64,000 bases of DNA from UBA5336 sp038522375 (GCA_038522375.1 JBCBKE010000004.1:10613-74612); one strand, 5' to 3'. Counted from the stretch's first letter, positions 51,473-59,770 are shown. Notes: generated by a model not told the origin, from the sequence alone. Translations and numbers: made by a program.

Positions 51473-52878
51473 TGCCCATTTCCATCACCATGCCTGCCCT
51501 GTCGCCCACCATGGAGGAGGGCACGCTGTCGAAATGGCTCGTGAAGGCTGGGGACACGATTGAGGCCGGGGACATCATCGCGGAGATCGAAACCGACAAG
51601 GCAACGATGGAAGTCGAGGCGGTCGACGAGGGGACCGTGGTCGAGATCCTTGTTGCGGAAGGCACCGAAGGGGTCGCCGTCAACGCCGTGATCGCCGTCC
51701 TTGCCGAAGAGGGCGAGGATACCGGGAGCGTCTCGGTGGAAAGCCCCGGTGTGGCTTCGTCGACGGCCGCTTCGACGGGACAGGCCTCCCCGCCTTCGTC
51801 CCCGCCCCCGCCAAAGCCCGAGGGCAGTGGCAAGGGCCTGCAAACCGGCGCCGGGGCAGGGCTATCCCCTGAACCTGCGAAGGGGACAGGCAATGACGTA
51901 TCCGCGCAACTCGCCTCCACGCCGATGAAGCTCGCCGACGTTGGCAATGGCGAAACCCGCATCAAGGCGAGCCCGCTGGCCCGGCGCATCGCTGCGCTGA
52001 AGGGGATCGATCTTGCAGGCCTCAGGGGCTCTGGCCCCCATGGCCGGATCATTCGCGCCGATGTGGAAAAGGCTGGCACGGGCACGGCATTGGTGACCTC
52101 AACCCGTTCGGAAGTCGTCTCGACGACCCCTGCCACACCCGACAGCCTCATCTTGCCCCAGGTGCTCGATGATCGGGTCTACGCGCCGGATAGTTACGAA
52201 CTGGTCCCGCTCGACGGGATGCGGAAGACCGTCGCCAGACGCCTGACCCAGAGCTTCATGCAGGTGCCGCATTTTCCGTTGACCGTGGATATCCGGCTCG
52301 ACCGGCTGCTGGCGGCCCGGTCCGGCATCAATGCGGCGGCGCCCGAAGGCGTGAAGGTCTCGGTCAACGACATGCTGATCAAGGCATCGGGGCTCGCCCT
52401 GATTGATGAGCCGGACTGCAATGCCAGCTACAGCGATAATGGCATCGCCTACCACAAGTCCGCCCATATCAGCGTCGCGGTCGCCATTGATGGCGGCCTC
52501 ATCACGCCGGTGATCCGGGACGCCCAGGAGAAGTCCCTGCGCCAGATCTCGGCGGAGATGAAGGACCTCGCGACCCGCGCCCGCGATCGCAAACTCAAGC
52601 CCCAGGAGTATATGGGCGGCACGTTCTCGCTATCGAACCTTGGCATGTTCGGCATTCGGGATTTCGCCTCCATCATCAACCCGCCCGAGGGGATGATCAT
52701 GTCTGTCGGCGCGGGCGAGAAACGCCCGATCGTGCTGGAGGATGGTACGCTCGGGGTCGGCACCATGATGAGCGTCACCCTGACCTGCGACCACCGCGTC
52801 ATCGGTGGCGCGGATGGCGCTCGCTGGCTCCAGGCTTTCAAGCGCTACGTGGAAACGCCAGAGGCGATGTTGCTGTGA
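51472..52878 (+). CDS. pdhC: dihydrolipoamide acetyltransferase (PDH E2)
   Basis: This 468-residue E2 core subunit has a lipoyl domain (1-80, Lys 43), a Pro/Ser/Ala linker, a peripheral subunit-binding domain (about 161-197: IKASPLARRIAALKGIDLAG), another linker, and the acetyltransferase domain (about 240-468). The catalytic motif reads CDHRVIGGADGARW, with the His kept but Gly where the usual DHRxxDG has Asp. The start overlaps the preceding small gene. Confidence 0.96.
   Translation: MPISITMPALSPTMEEGTLSKWLVKAGDTIEAGDIIAEIETDKATMEVEAVDEGTVVEILVAEGTEGVAVNAVIAVLAEEGEDTGSVSVESPGVASSTAASTGQASPPSSPPPPKPEGSGKGLQTGAGAGLSPEPAKGTGNDVSAQLASTPMKLADVGNGETRIKASPLARRIAALKGIDLAGLRGSGPHGRIIRADVEKAGTGTALVTSTRSEVVSTTPATPDSLILPQVLDDRVYAPDSYELVPLDGMRKTVARRLTQSFMQVPHFPLTVDIRLDRLLAARSGINAAAPEGVKVSVNDMLIKASGLALIDEPDCNASYSDNGIAYHKSAHISVAVAIDGGLITPVIRDAQEKSLRQISAEMKDLATRARDRKLKPQEYMGGTFSLSNLGMFGIRDFASIINPPEGMIMSVGAGEKRPIVLEDGTLGVGTMMSVTLTCDHRVIGGADGARWLQAFKRYVETPEAMLL
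51577..51632 (+). repeat. lipoyl-domain tract shared with pdhB (copy 2)
   Basis: These 56 bases match 49370-49425 at 54 positions, with both differences at synonymous sites. The flanking parts of the two lipoyl domains diverge more, which limits the identical patch to the lipoyl-lysine hairpin. The copies are direct repeats about 2.2 kb apart. Confidence 0.8.
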
Positions 52879-52988
52879 GTGATGAATCTGAGCGCAATGG
52901 CAACATCAGTTTTACGATGGTGTTCCTCATCTCGTTTGCAATTCCAATTGCGATCATTGTTTTAGGCAGGATCGCTTCGTTCTTCTGA
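52875..52988 (+). CDS. 37-residue single-span membrane protein
   Basis: This small open frame is not long enough for standard gene tracks. GTG at 52875 overlaps the pdhC stop (GTGA), with GAGG upstream, and the TGA lies 10 bases before lpdA. The first 10 residues are polar and acidic (VSDESERNGN), and the rest is one hydrophobic span including MVFLISFAIPIAIIVLGRI. The 120-base pdhC-lpdA gap is almost exactly filled by it, and such coupling is typical of the local genes. Base composition is more AT-rich than neighbours, as expected from Ile/Phe codons. No homologue is recognised. Confidence 0.6.
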   Translation: MSDESERNGNISFTMVFLISFAIPIAIIVLGRIASFF

Positions 52989-52998
52989 GGACATTATC

Positions 52999-54411
52999 AT
53001 GGCTGACTTCGACCTCATCGTCATCGGCTCCGGCCCCGGCGGGTATGTCGCTGCCATCCGCGCGACACAGCTCGGCATGAAGACGGCCATTGTCGAGAAG
53101 GAAAGCCTGGGCGGGGTGTGCCTCAACTGGGGTTGTATCCCCACCAAGGCGCTGCTGCGGTCTGCCGAAGTCATGCACCTGGCCAAACACGCCACCGATT
53201 TCGGCCTCAAGCCCCTGAAGCCGGAAGCGGACCTTCCTGGGATGGTGAAGCGCTCCCGCGGGGTGGCGGCCCAGCTGTCGGGCGGGGTCAAGCACCTCAT
53301 GAAGAAAAACAAGATCACCGTGATCGAGGGCACCGCCCGCCTCGAAAAAGGGAGCCCTGCGCCAAAGGTTATTGTCGCGGACAAGGACGGGAAAGACACG
53401 CCCTTCACGGCGGGGCACGTGATCCTGGCCACCGGCGCGCGGGCGCGCTCGATCCCGAAAGCCGGCCTCGAGCCCGACGGAAAGCTGATCTGGACCTATC
53501 GCGAGGCCATGGTGCCCGATGTGTTGCCCAAGCGCCTTCTTGTCATCGGGTCCGGCGCCATCGGTATCGAGTTTGCGAGCTTTTACAATGAGATCGGGTC
53601 TGAGGTGACAGTGGTGGAGATGGTGGACCGGATCCTACCCGTGGAAGACGCCGAAATCTCGAAGATGGCGGAGAAATCCTTCAGGAAACAGGGGATCACG
53701 ATCCACACCGGCGCCGGGGTCAAGGGGCTGGAAACAGGCAAGAGCACGGTCGCTGCCGCTATCGAGATGGCGAATGGCGAAGTCGAGATGGCCGAGTTCG
53801 ACAGGGTCATCCTCGCCATCGGTATTGTCGGCAATGTGGAGGGTCTGGGCCTCGAAGCACTCGGTGTGCCGGTGGAGAAGACACACGTCATTGTCGACGG
53901 ATTTGGGCGGACAGGTGTTCCGGGGCTCTATGCAATTGGGGACCTGACAGGCCCGCCATGGCTGGCGCACAAGGCGTCCCATGAGGGGGTCACGTGCGTC
54001 GAGGGAATCGCCGGGGCGAACCAGGCCCATCCCTTCGACGCCTCCAATGTGCCGGGCTGCACCTATGCGCACCCCCAGGTCGCGAGTGTGGGGCTCACCG
54101 AGGCCGCTGCGAAAGAGGCAGGCCATGAGGTGAAGGTCGGGCGGTTCCCATTCATCGGTAACGGCAAGGCGATTGCCCTGGGCGCCGGTGACGGCATGGT
54201 GAAGACCATCTTCGACGCGACGACCGGCGAGCTGCTCGGCGCGCACATGATCGGCGCCGAGGTCACCGAGCTGATCCAGGGCTATGTCATCGCCCGGCAA
54301 GGCGAGCTGACGGAAGCGGACCTGATGCACACCATCTTCCCCCATCCAACCCTCAGCGAGATGATGCATGAGAGCGTCCTGGATGCCTATGGACAGGTCA
54401 TCCATATGTAG
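52999..54411 (+). CDS. lpdA: dihydrolipoyl dehydrogenase (PDH E3)
   Basis: This 470-residue flavoprotein reoxidises dihydrolipoamide with NAD+. The FAD-binding VIGSGPGGYVAAIRA is at 8-22, and the redox pair Cys 41/Cys 46 lies in GGVCLNWGCIPTKALL. An NAD-binding VIGSGAIGIEFASFY follows. The C-terminal catalytic HTIFPHPTLSEMMHES has the His-Glu pair. It completes the PDH complex. Confidence 0.97.
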   Translation: MADFDLIVIGSGPGGYVAAIRATQLGMKTAIVEKESLGGVCLNWGCIPTKALLRSAEVMHLAKHATDFGLKPLKPEADLPGMVKRSRGVAAQLSGGVKHLMKKNKITVIEGTARLEKGSPAPKVIVADKDGKDTPFTAGHVILATGARARSIPKAGLEPDGKLIWTYREAMVPDVLPKRLLVIGSGAIGIEFASFYNEIGSEVTVVEMVDRILPVEDAEISKMAEKSFRKQGITIHTGAGVKGLETGKSTVAAAIEMANGEVEMAEFDRVILAIGIVGNVEGLGLEALGVPVEKTHVIVDGFGRTGVPGLYAIGDLTGPPWLAHKASHEGVTCVEGIAGANQAHPFDASNVPGCTYAHPQVASVGLTEAAAKEAGHEVKVGRFPFIGNGKAIALGAGDGMVKTIFDATTGELLGAHMIGAEVTELIQGYVIARQGELTEADLMHTIFPHPTLSEMMHESVLDAYGQVIHM

Positions 54412-54429
54412 GCCGATGGGGGAGGGCGA

Positions 54430-55197
54430 GTGTTGGAACCTTATTTGAAACTGGATGGTACCCGCGTGATCGCCCATGCGAACGGGGCGGGGCCCTGGGA
54501 TCCGTCGATGCTCCATGGCGGGGTACCGGCAGCGCTCATTGCCCATATCGTGGACAACCTGCCGACCTCAGTATCGATGCGGATTACCCGGCTCACAGTG
54601 GACCTGCAAAGGCCTGTCCCGGTCGGCGTCCTTGATCTCGATGCAAGGGTGACCCGCGAAGGCCGGAATATACAGACCAGTGAAGTGACCCTCTCGGCTG
54701 GTGGGAAGGTCGTGGTGCGTGGATCTGCCCTGAAGATCAGGGAGGCAACCGATCTCCAGCCCGGAGGAACAGGCTTGCCCGCCATAAAGGGCGTGCCCCC
54801 AGTGGCGACACCGAACGATCTGGTCAGTGTTGGTTTCAACGAAACCGTGGAATGGCGCGATGGTCATCCTGAGGACAAAGGACGCGCCAACCGGGCCGTG
54901 TGGTGCCATATCGAGCGGCCTTTTTTCGCCGACAAGCCGACTACCCCACTCATGCGCGCCGCAGTGACGGGCGATTATTGCAACGGCTTCGGCTCCGGGC
55001 TCGATTTCAATGTGTGGACCTATATCAACGCAGACCTGACCCTGCACTTTGCGCGCGCCCCGGTGGGGGAGTGGATGATGCTGGCGGCCGATTGCATGAT
55101 CGGGCCAGAAGGCCGCGCCATCGCTTTCGGCGAGCTGGCCGATGAGGCAGGGTTTTTCGGGCGGGCCACGCAATCGCTGGTGATAGCGCGCCGTTAG
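54430..55197 (+). CDS. thioesterase-superfamily (hotdog) protein
   Basis: This 255-residue protein appears to be a double-hotdog acyl-CoA thioesterase of the TesB/4HBT_3 type. It shows WDPSMLHGGVPAALIAHIVD, ITRLTVDLQRPVPVGVLDLD and, in the second half, NVWTYINADLTLHFARAPVGEWM and GRAIAFGELADEAGFFGRATQS. GTG at 54430 follows GGGGGAGG; TTG at 54433 is possible. It follows lpdA by 18 bases and may be part of the same transcript. Substrate unknown. Confidence 0.8.
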   Translation: MLEPYLKLDGTRVIAHANGAGPWDPSMLHGGVPAALIAHIVDNLPTSVSMRITRLTVDLQRPVPVGVLDLDARVTREGRNIQTSEVTLSAGGKVVVRGSALKIREATDLQPGGTGLPAIKGVPPVATPNDLVSVGFNETVEWRDGHPEDKGRANRAVWCHIERPFFADKPTTPLMRAAVTGDYCNGFGSGLDFNVWTYINADLTLHFARAPVGEWMMLAADCMIGPEGRAIAFGELADEAGFFGRATQSLVIARR

Positions 55198-55207
55198 CCT
55201 GTGGGCC

Positions 55208-56536
55208 TCAGTGCAGCTTCAGCTTTGGCCGGGTGATCTGGTTCACATGACCGGTGACGATCATGCCGAGGCCGCGGAACCAGCCATGGATCGCAAGCAA
55301 GTGTAGCCGGTAGAGCGAGACGTAAAAGAACCGGGCAAGGCGACCCTCCACGGCCATGCGGCCGCCGACCAGGTTGCCCATGAGCGAGCCCACGGTAGCG
55401 AACCGGCTGAGCGAGACCAGCGATCCATGGTCTTCATAGGTGAAGGTCTTGAGTGACTTCCTGGTGATCATGGCCGCAATATTATCGAACACGGTTTCAG
55501 CCATCTGGTGGGCGGTCTGCGCCCGCGGCGGAACGGGGCGTTCGGCGCCTTGTGGTGTGAACGCGGCGCAATCGCCAAGGGCAAAGATGTTGTCATCGCG
55601 GGTGGTCTGGAGTGTGGGGCGAACAACGAGCTGGTTGTTGCGGTTGGTCTCAAGCCCGGCAAGATCCTTCAGGAATGCCGGTGCTTTCACACCGGCGGCC
55701 CAGACACGCAAGTTGGTTGGAAACACGCGGCCATCCTTGATGCGGATAGCGTCCTCGCCGACGGACTCGACGACCGCGCCCGTGACAACTTCGACCCCCA
55801 ATGCTTCCAACTCTTCATGGGCGGCTTCGGCGAGCTTCTCCGGCAGGGCCGGCAGGATCCGGGGGCCAGCCTCGATCAGGGAGACCTTCAGGCGCGACTC
55901 ATCGAAGACCTCCAGACCGTAATAGCGAAGCGCAGCAGCAGCGTTGTAGAGCTCGGCGGCCAGTTCCACGCCGGTGGCGCCGGCGCCGACAATGCCCACC
56001 CGGACATACTCATCGGCGTCGGGGTTCACGGACATGCGCCGCGAGCAGCGCAGGCATTGGTTCAGGAGGCGGGACCGGAACGCGTCGGCGTCCTTTCGGC
56101 TTTCGAGCGACAGGCAATGTTCGCGAACACCGGGAATGCCGAAATCATTGGCCACTGAGCCCACCGCGATCACGAGGTAGTCGTAGCGGATACGGTGTTC
56201 GCCAATCAGTTCGTTGCCATCATCGTCAATCAGAGGCGCGACGACCACGTGGCCCGTGTCCCGGTCGATATCCTGCAGCGTCCCCTGGAAATAGCGATAG
56301 CCCCAGCGATGGGCATGGGCGCCGTAGCCGACCTCATCAAGATTGGCATCCAGGGAGCCGGCGGCAACCTCATGCAGGAGCGGTTTCCAGATGTGGGTGC
56401 GGTTCTGCTCAAGCAGAATGATATCATAGTCCCGGCGGTCGTATTTTGCGCCGAGCTTGGCGACGAGCTCCAGTCCGCCCGCGCCGCCGCCAACCACCAC
56501 AATCTGGGTCTTCGGTTTCTTCTGCGGGACCGCCAT
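55208..56536 (-). CDS. ndh: type II NADH:quinone oxidoreductase (NDH-2)
   Basis: This 442-residue membrane-attached FAD enzyme oxidises NADH without proton pumping. The first dinucleotide motif is VVVGGGAGGLELVAKL, the second VGIVGAGATGVELAAEL, and IFALGDCAAF marks the FAD-binding end. QTAHQMAETVFDNI is the quinone-site region, and the C-terminus has amphipathic and hydrophobic stretches. The ATG at 56536 was preferred to a TTG one codon upstream. It gives this cell a second NADH entry beside Nuo. Confidence 0.93.
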   Translation of the reverse strand: MAVPQKKPKTQIVVVGGGAGGLELVAKLGAKYDRRDYDIILLEQNRTHIWKPLLHEVAAGSLDANLDEVGYGAHAHRWGYRYFQGTLQDIDRDTGHVVVAPLIDDDGNELIGEHRIRYDYLVIAVGSVANDFGIPGVREHCLSLESRKDADAFRSRLLNQCLRCSRRMSVNPDADEYVRVGIVGAGATGVELAAELYNAAAALRYYGLEVFDESRLKVSLIEAGPRILPALPEKLAEAAHEELEALGVEVVTGAVVESVGEDAIRIKDGRVFPTNLRVWAAGVKAPAFLKDLAGLETNRNNQLVVRPTLQTTRDDNIFALGDCAAFTPQGAERPVPPRAQTAHQMAETVFDNIAAMITRKSLKTFTYEDHGSLVSLSRFATVGSLMGNLVGGRMAVEGRLARFFYVSLYRLHLLAIHGWFRGLGMIVTGHVNQITRPKLKLH

Positions 56537-56745
56537 CAATAGTTGCGGAAGGCCGATCGGGTCTGGTCCTGGTCTGACAGCGAGGCGACAAGCTCGCGTC
56601 CCGCCGCGGTCACCGCGCCGGTCTCGTCAATCCAGCCCCGTGACCGGGCCGTGTCTTCCGGTGTGGCCTGATCGGTGGCGTCGGCCAATTGGCTGGCGAA
56701 GGAAATCACGATGGCCTTGTCGGCATCGGGGGGCGTATCGGTCAT
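56536..56745 (-). CDS. small protein of unknown function upstream of ndh
   Basis: This 69-residue acidic protein, MTDTPPDADKAIVISFASQ at its start, has a C-terminal helix-turn region (TARSRGWIDETGAVTAAGREL) that reads like a short winged-helix wing or a repeat of a DNA-binding fold, but this is a weak guess. The stop shares one base with the ndh ATG, so the two are coupled. The open frame extends upstream to 56814; the start at 56745 was chosen for its compact N-terminus. Confidence 0.55.
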   Translation of the reverse strand: MTDTPPDADKAIVISFASQLADATDQATPEDTARSRGWIDETGAVTAAGRELVASLSDQDQTRSAFRNY

Positions 56746-56861
56746 GGGGGCCTCATTGGTCGCTGACTTTACTACTCGCCGTCGGTAGATAGGGCAAACC
56801 GGCGCAGCGCACACGCCGCCGGGGGATTTGCAAGCAGCCTTTCGACAGGCATAATTTTCCG

Positions 56862-57302
56862 ATGGCGACGTCAGAAAACAATACGCAGCCGACGAACACC
56901 GACCCGCGAGCCTTTATCGAGGCGGTGGAGCATCCGGTTCGCCGGAAAGATGGGCTGGTCCTGCTGGATCTGTTCAGACGGGCGACAGCGCTGGAGCCCG
57001 TCATGTGGGGGCCCTCCATCATTGGTTTCGGGGGATACGCCTACAAGTACGAGAGCGGTCGTGAGGGCACGTCGATGTTGACCGGCTTTTCACCGCGGAA
57101 GGCGAACCTCGTACTCTATATCATGCCCGGCTATCGCGACGGCGATATGGCCGGATTGCTCTCCCGTCTCGGCAAACACAGGGCCTCAAAGGCTTGTCTC
57201 TATATCAATAAACTCGCCGATGTGGATGAAACCGTTCTGGAAGAGATCATTATTGACGGGCTGCGTTACATGCGACGGCACTATGAGACGTGGGATGCGT
57301 AG
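56862..57302 (+). CDS. DUF1801 family protein
   Basis: This 146-residue soluble protein has AFIEAVEHPVRRKDGLVLLDL, EPVMWGPSIIGFGGYAYKY, REGTSMLTGFSPRKANLVLYIM and KACLYINKLADVDETVLEEII, the standard DUF1801 (YdhG-like) layout. The family is related to frataxin-like or MazG-adjacent folds, and its role is not established. It is divergent from the ndh pair by a 116-base gap, which must contain both promoters. Confidence 0.85.
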   Translation: MATSENNTQPTNTDPRAFIEAVEHPVRRKDGLVLLDLFRRATALEPVMWGPSIIGFGGYAYKYESGREGTSMLTGFSPRKANLVLYIMPGYRDGDMAGLLSRLGKHRASKACLYINKLADVDETVLEEIIIDGLRYMRRHYETWDA

Positions 57303-57305
57303 GCG

Positions 57306-57515
57306 GTGAAGTGGGTCGGTCGCGGGTTGGCGGGCTTGTTTTTTGCGGCCCTGCTCGTTTACGGGGCCAGCCGCTTCCTGGCTGCATCCGAACTGCGCGC
57401 GGCAATGGCCGATGCGGAGCGGGCCTGTGATGGCCGCGGCGGGGTGCAGGAGTTTGAAGTTGAAGACAGCGGCGCATTGCGGGCCTATTGTGCCGATGGC
57501 ACCGCCATATCTTGA
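57306..57515 (+). CDS. small membrane-anchored or secreted unknown protein
   Basis: This 69-residue protein has an N-terminal hydrophobic segment (about 5-26, GLAGLFFAALLVYGASRF) followed by a soluble part with two Cys (residues 41 and 62), which may form a disulfide outside the membrane. The GTG start is 3 bases after the DUF1801 stop and the stop is 11 bases before the next gene. Not recognised; its tight packing suggests it is real. Confidence 0.6.
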   Translation: MKWVGRGLAGLFFAALLVYGASRFLAASELRAAMADAERACDGRGGVQEFEVEDSGALRAYCADGTAIS

Positions 57516-57526
57516 GGGGAAATGCC

Positions 57527-58771
57527 ATGACAGTGACCATGCCTGAACGCGGCCGGAACTGGGACACCATCCGGGACGAGATGATGCAGCGCGGGGCGGG
57601 CGACGCCAAATGGCGAGACGGCAAGACGGCCGTCTATGTCTTCAATGCCGGCGAGGACGTTGCGCAGGTGCAGAAGGACGCCTACGCCGCCTTCATGTCC
57701 GAGAATGGGCTCGGGCCGCTGGCGTTCCCCAGCCTTGCGCGGATGGAGCAGGACGTCATCCAGATGGCGCTCGGCCTGTTGCACGGACCGGAAGGCGCGA
57801 CGGGGGCCATGACCTCGGGCGGCACCGATTCCATCACCATGGCGATCAAGACCGCACGGGACTTTGCCCGCTCCAATGGCCAGGCGAGGGACCGGGCGAA
57901 CATCGTTCTGGCCCAATCGGCGCATCTCGCCTTCGACAAGGCCAGCCACCTGATGGACATCGAGGTCCGCCGTATTCCGCTCAAGACCGATGGAAGCTAC
58001 CAAGCCGACCCCATTGCCATGGGCGATGCCTGCGACGGCGACACGGTGATGATGGTGGGCTCGGCACCCAACTTTCCCCACGGGATCATCGACCCAATCG
58101 CCGCGCTGGGCGATGTGGCGGAGGCGAAAGGCGTCTGGCTCCATGTGGATGCCTGCGTGGGCGGGTATTTCGCGCCGTTTGCCCGGATGAATGGCGTGCC
58201 TGTACCGCCGTTTGATTTCGAGGTCCCGGCGGTGAAGTCCATCAGCGCTGACCTTCACAAGTATGGCTACGCCGCAAAGGGCGCGTCGACCGTCCTGTTC
58301 CGCTCCGAAGCGCTGTACGCCCATATGCCGTTCGACATGAAGCAATGGTCCGGCGCGCCGATGACGACGCCGACCCTGGCAGGGACGCGGCCTGGCGGGG
58401 CGATTGCCGCCGCCTGGGCGGTGATGAACTATCTGGGTGTTGATGGGTATCGGCAACTGCAAGGCAAGGTCTGCGAAACCCGGGAGCGGCTGGAAGCCGG
58501 CGTCCGTGCGCTGGGCTTCGAGGTATTGGGGACGCCGATGCTGGGGCTCGTCGCGTTTCGTCACCCCGATCATCACAGCTTTGCCATCTATGGCGAAATC
58601 TACCGCCGCGGCTGGTTCACCTCCGTGACAAAGGAACCGCCGAGCCTGCACCTGATGTTGTCGCCGAAACATGCGGATGTGATCGATGACTACCTGACCG
58701 ACCTCGCGGCCAGTGTCGAAGCGGTCGCCGCGGGGACGGACGGCCCAAAGGTCGAGGCGCGATATAGTTGA
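57527..58771 (+). CDS. PLP-dependent lyase, sphingosine-1-phosphate lyase/group II decarboxylase family
   Basis: This 414-residue type I-fold PLP enzyme shows TSGGTDSITMAIKTAR (phosphate-binding, about 96-111), HLAFDKASHLM, LHVDACVGGY with Asp 208, and the PLP-binding ADLHKYGYAAKGAS with Lys 245. The pattern PLxFPSLxRME and the overall layout resemble sphingosine-1-phosphate lyases rather than glutamate decarboxylases. It lacks the N-terminal membrane anchor of the eukaryotic enzymes. GAGGGGAAA precedes the ATG at 57527. In bacteria, substrates may be sphingoid-base phosphates or phosphoethanolamine-type compounds; this is unverified. Confidence 0.85.
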   Translation: MTVTMPERGRNWDTIRDEMMQRGAGDAKWRDGKTAVYVFNAGEDVAQVQKDAYAAFMSENGLGPLAFPSLARMEQDVIQMALGLLHGPEGATGAMTSGGTDSITMAIKTARDFARSNGQARDRANIVLAQSAHLAFDKASHLMDIEVRRIPLKTDGSYQADPIAMGDACDGDTVMMVGSAPNFPHGIIDPIAALGDVAEAKGVWLHVDACVGGYFAPFARMNGVPVPPFDFEVPAVKSISADLHKYGYAAKGASTVLFRSEALYAHMPFDMKQWSGAPMTTPTLAGTRPGGAIAAAWAVMNYLGVDGYRQLQGKVCETRERLEAGVRALGFEVLGTPMLGLVAFRHPDHHSFAIYGEIYRRGWFTSVTKEPPSLHLMLSPKHADVIDDYLTDLAASVEAVAAGTDGPKVEARYS

Positions 58772-58823
58772 GGGGCTAGGTCTGCTTTGGGTCAGGAGGT
58801 GCCGAGAACCGAGCGTCCGGGGT

Positions 58824-58845
58824 GGGGCGAGTTTAAGACGCTCAG
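58824..58845 (+). repeat. left imperfect direct repeat flanking the lipoprotein gene
   Basis: A 22-base element beginning GGGGCGAG with the core TTTAAGACGCTCAG lies just before the lipoprotein gene. A close copy (GGGGCGC, core TTTAAGACACTCGG) is found at 59771-59791, about 950 bases away in the same orientation. The two differ by one gap and about three substitutions. Confidence 0.55.
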
Positions 58846-58874
58846 TTTATAGTTCAAACTATGTGCTTTGGTTC

Positions 58875-59672
58875 TTAGCCGACACTCGGGATGAAAATGT
58901 AAGTCGGGCGGGATGGCGGCCCCAACGGCGCGAAGTCGATTTTCTTGTCCGAGGATACTTCAAACGCGGTATCGAAGTTGCAACCCCTTGCAGGTTCGCC
59001 GTCTTCCATTTTCGGGGCGAAGCTAATGACCTCTTTTACTTCGGTTCGTTTCACATTCTTGGGTATGCCCGTGTACGGCGAAAGCAAATCTCCAAGCTCT
59101 TCATCCCCAATCTGTGCAGATAAATTGAGGATAAACTGTTGCTCGATGAGTTTGTTCGCCCACGCCTCGATCTCAGAGGCTTTTTCTACATCGACTTTTG
59201 GTTGTTCGGCAAATCTTAGGTAATTGGTCGAGGTCTCATAGAATGAATAAACTGGGGAGGCCTCGGTGAGGCAGACTGATGCCGGGCCTGAAGGATCTGT
59301 CTGGCGAAGATAGACTAGCGCATAGTCGCCCGGAGCTATGGTAAATTTAGCAAATCGAGAAACTGTTTCAGAGACGAAAGCGTCGTATTCTCGAAATAAG
59401 TCATTGTCTGTTCGAAGTTTTTGAGGAATATAACGATCGACTTTGACGACTTTCCCGATGACTGAACCCGTCTCCAAATCCACTGGCACAAACCAACTTT
59501 GACCCGGTTCAACAATTGGATGATCCTCAATGAGAACCAAAGCGTCACCAGTTGAGGCATCAAATTGATAGCTTGGAGAAACACTAAGGTTTGCCAGCAT
59601 CGAGTTCACACAGCCACCCAGTAAAAGTGTTGTAGCAACGACCGCTAAGCTCAATAATCTGGTTTTGGCCAT
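58875..59672 (-). CDS. AT-richer putative lipoprotein of unknown function
   Basis: This 265-residue protein has a lipoprotein signal with lipobox LGGC at 18-21 and Ser after Asn-Val (CVNS), likely sorted to the outer membrane. The mature part (for example EPGQSWFVPVDLETGSVIGK and FTIAPGDYALVYLRQTD) is beta-rich and ends with an FIPSVG tail; two further Cys are present (CLTEAS and RGCNFD). Codon use is markedly richer in A and T than any neighbour, suggesting acquisition from elsewhere. The ATG at 59672 follows GGGGGA. No family is recognised. Confidence 0.75.
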   Translation of the reverse strand: MAKTRLLSLAVVATTLLLGGCVNSMLANLSVSPSYQFDASTGDALVLIEDHPIVEPGQSWFVPVDLETGSVIGKVVKVDRYIPQKLRTDNDLFREYDAFVSETVSRFAKFTIAPGDYALVYLRQTDPSGPASVCLTEASPVYSFYETSTNYLRFAEQPKVDVEKASEIEAWANKLIEQQFILNLSAQIGDEELGDLLSPYTGIPKNVKRTEVKEVISFAPKMEDGEPARGCNFDTAFEVSSDKKIDFAPLGPPSRPTYIFIPSVG

Positions 59673-59770
59673 CTGATTTCCCCCATTTAACGAAGAGACG
59701 AGCCCTAGGATTAGGATCAAAGACTGTAAGAAGCAATCATGTAAGTATTGTCTGAGCAGCGGCCTATTTT

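Noticed and set aside
54430..55197. E3-associated PDH subunit
   Set aside because: It follows lpdA closely, but its motifs are those of a hotdog thioesterase.
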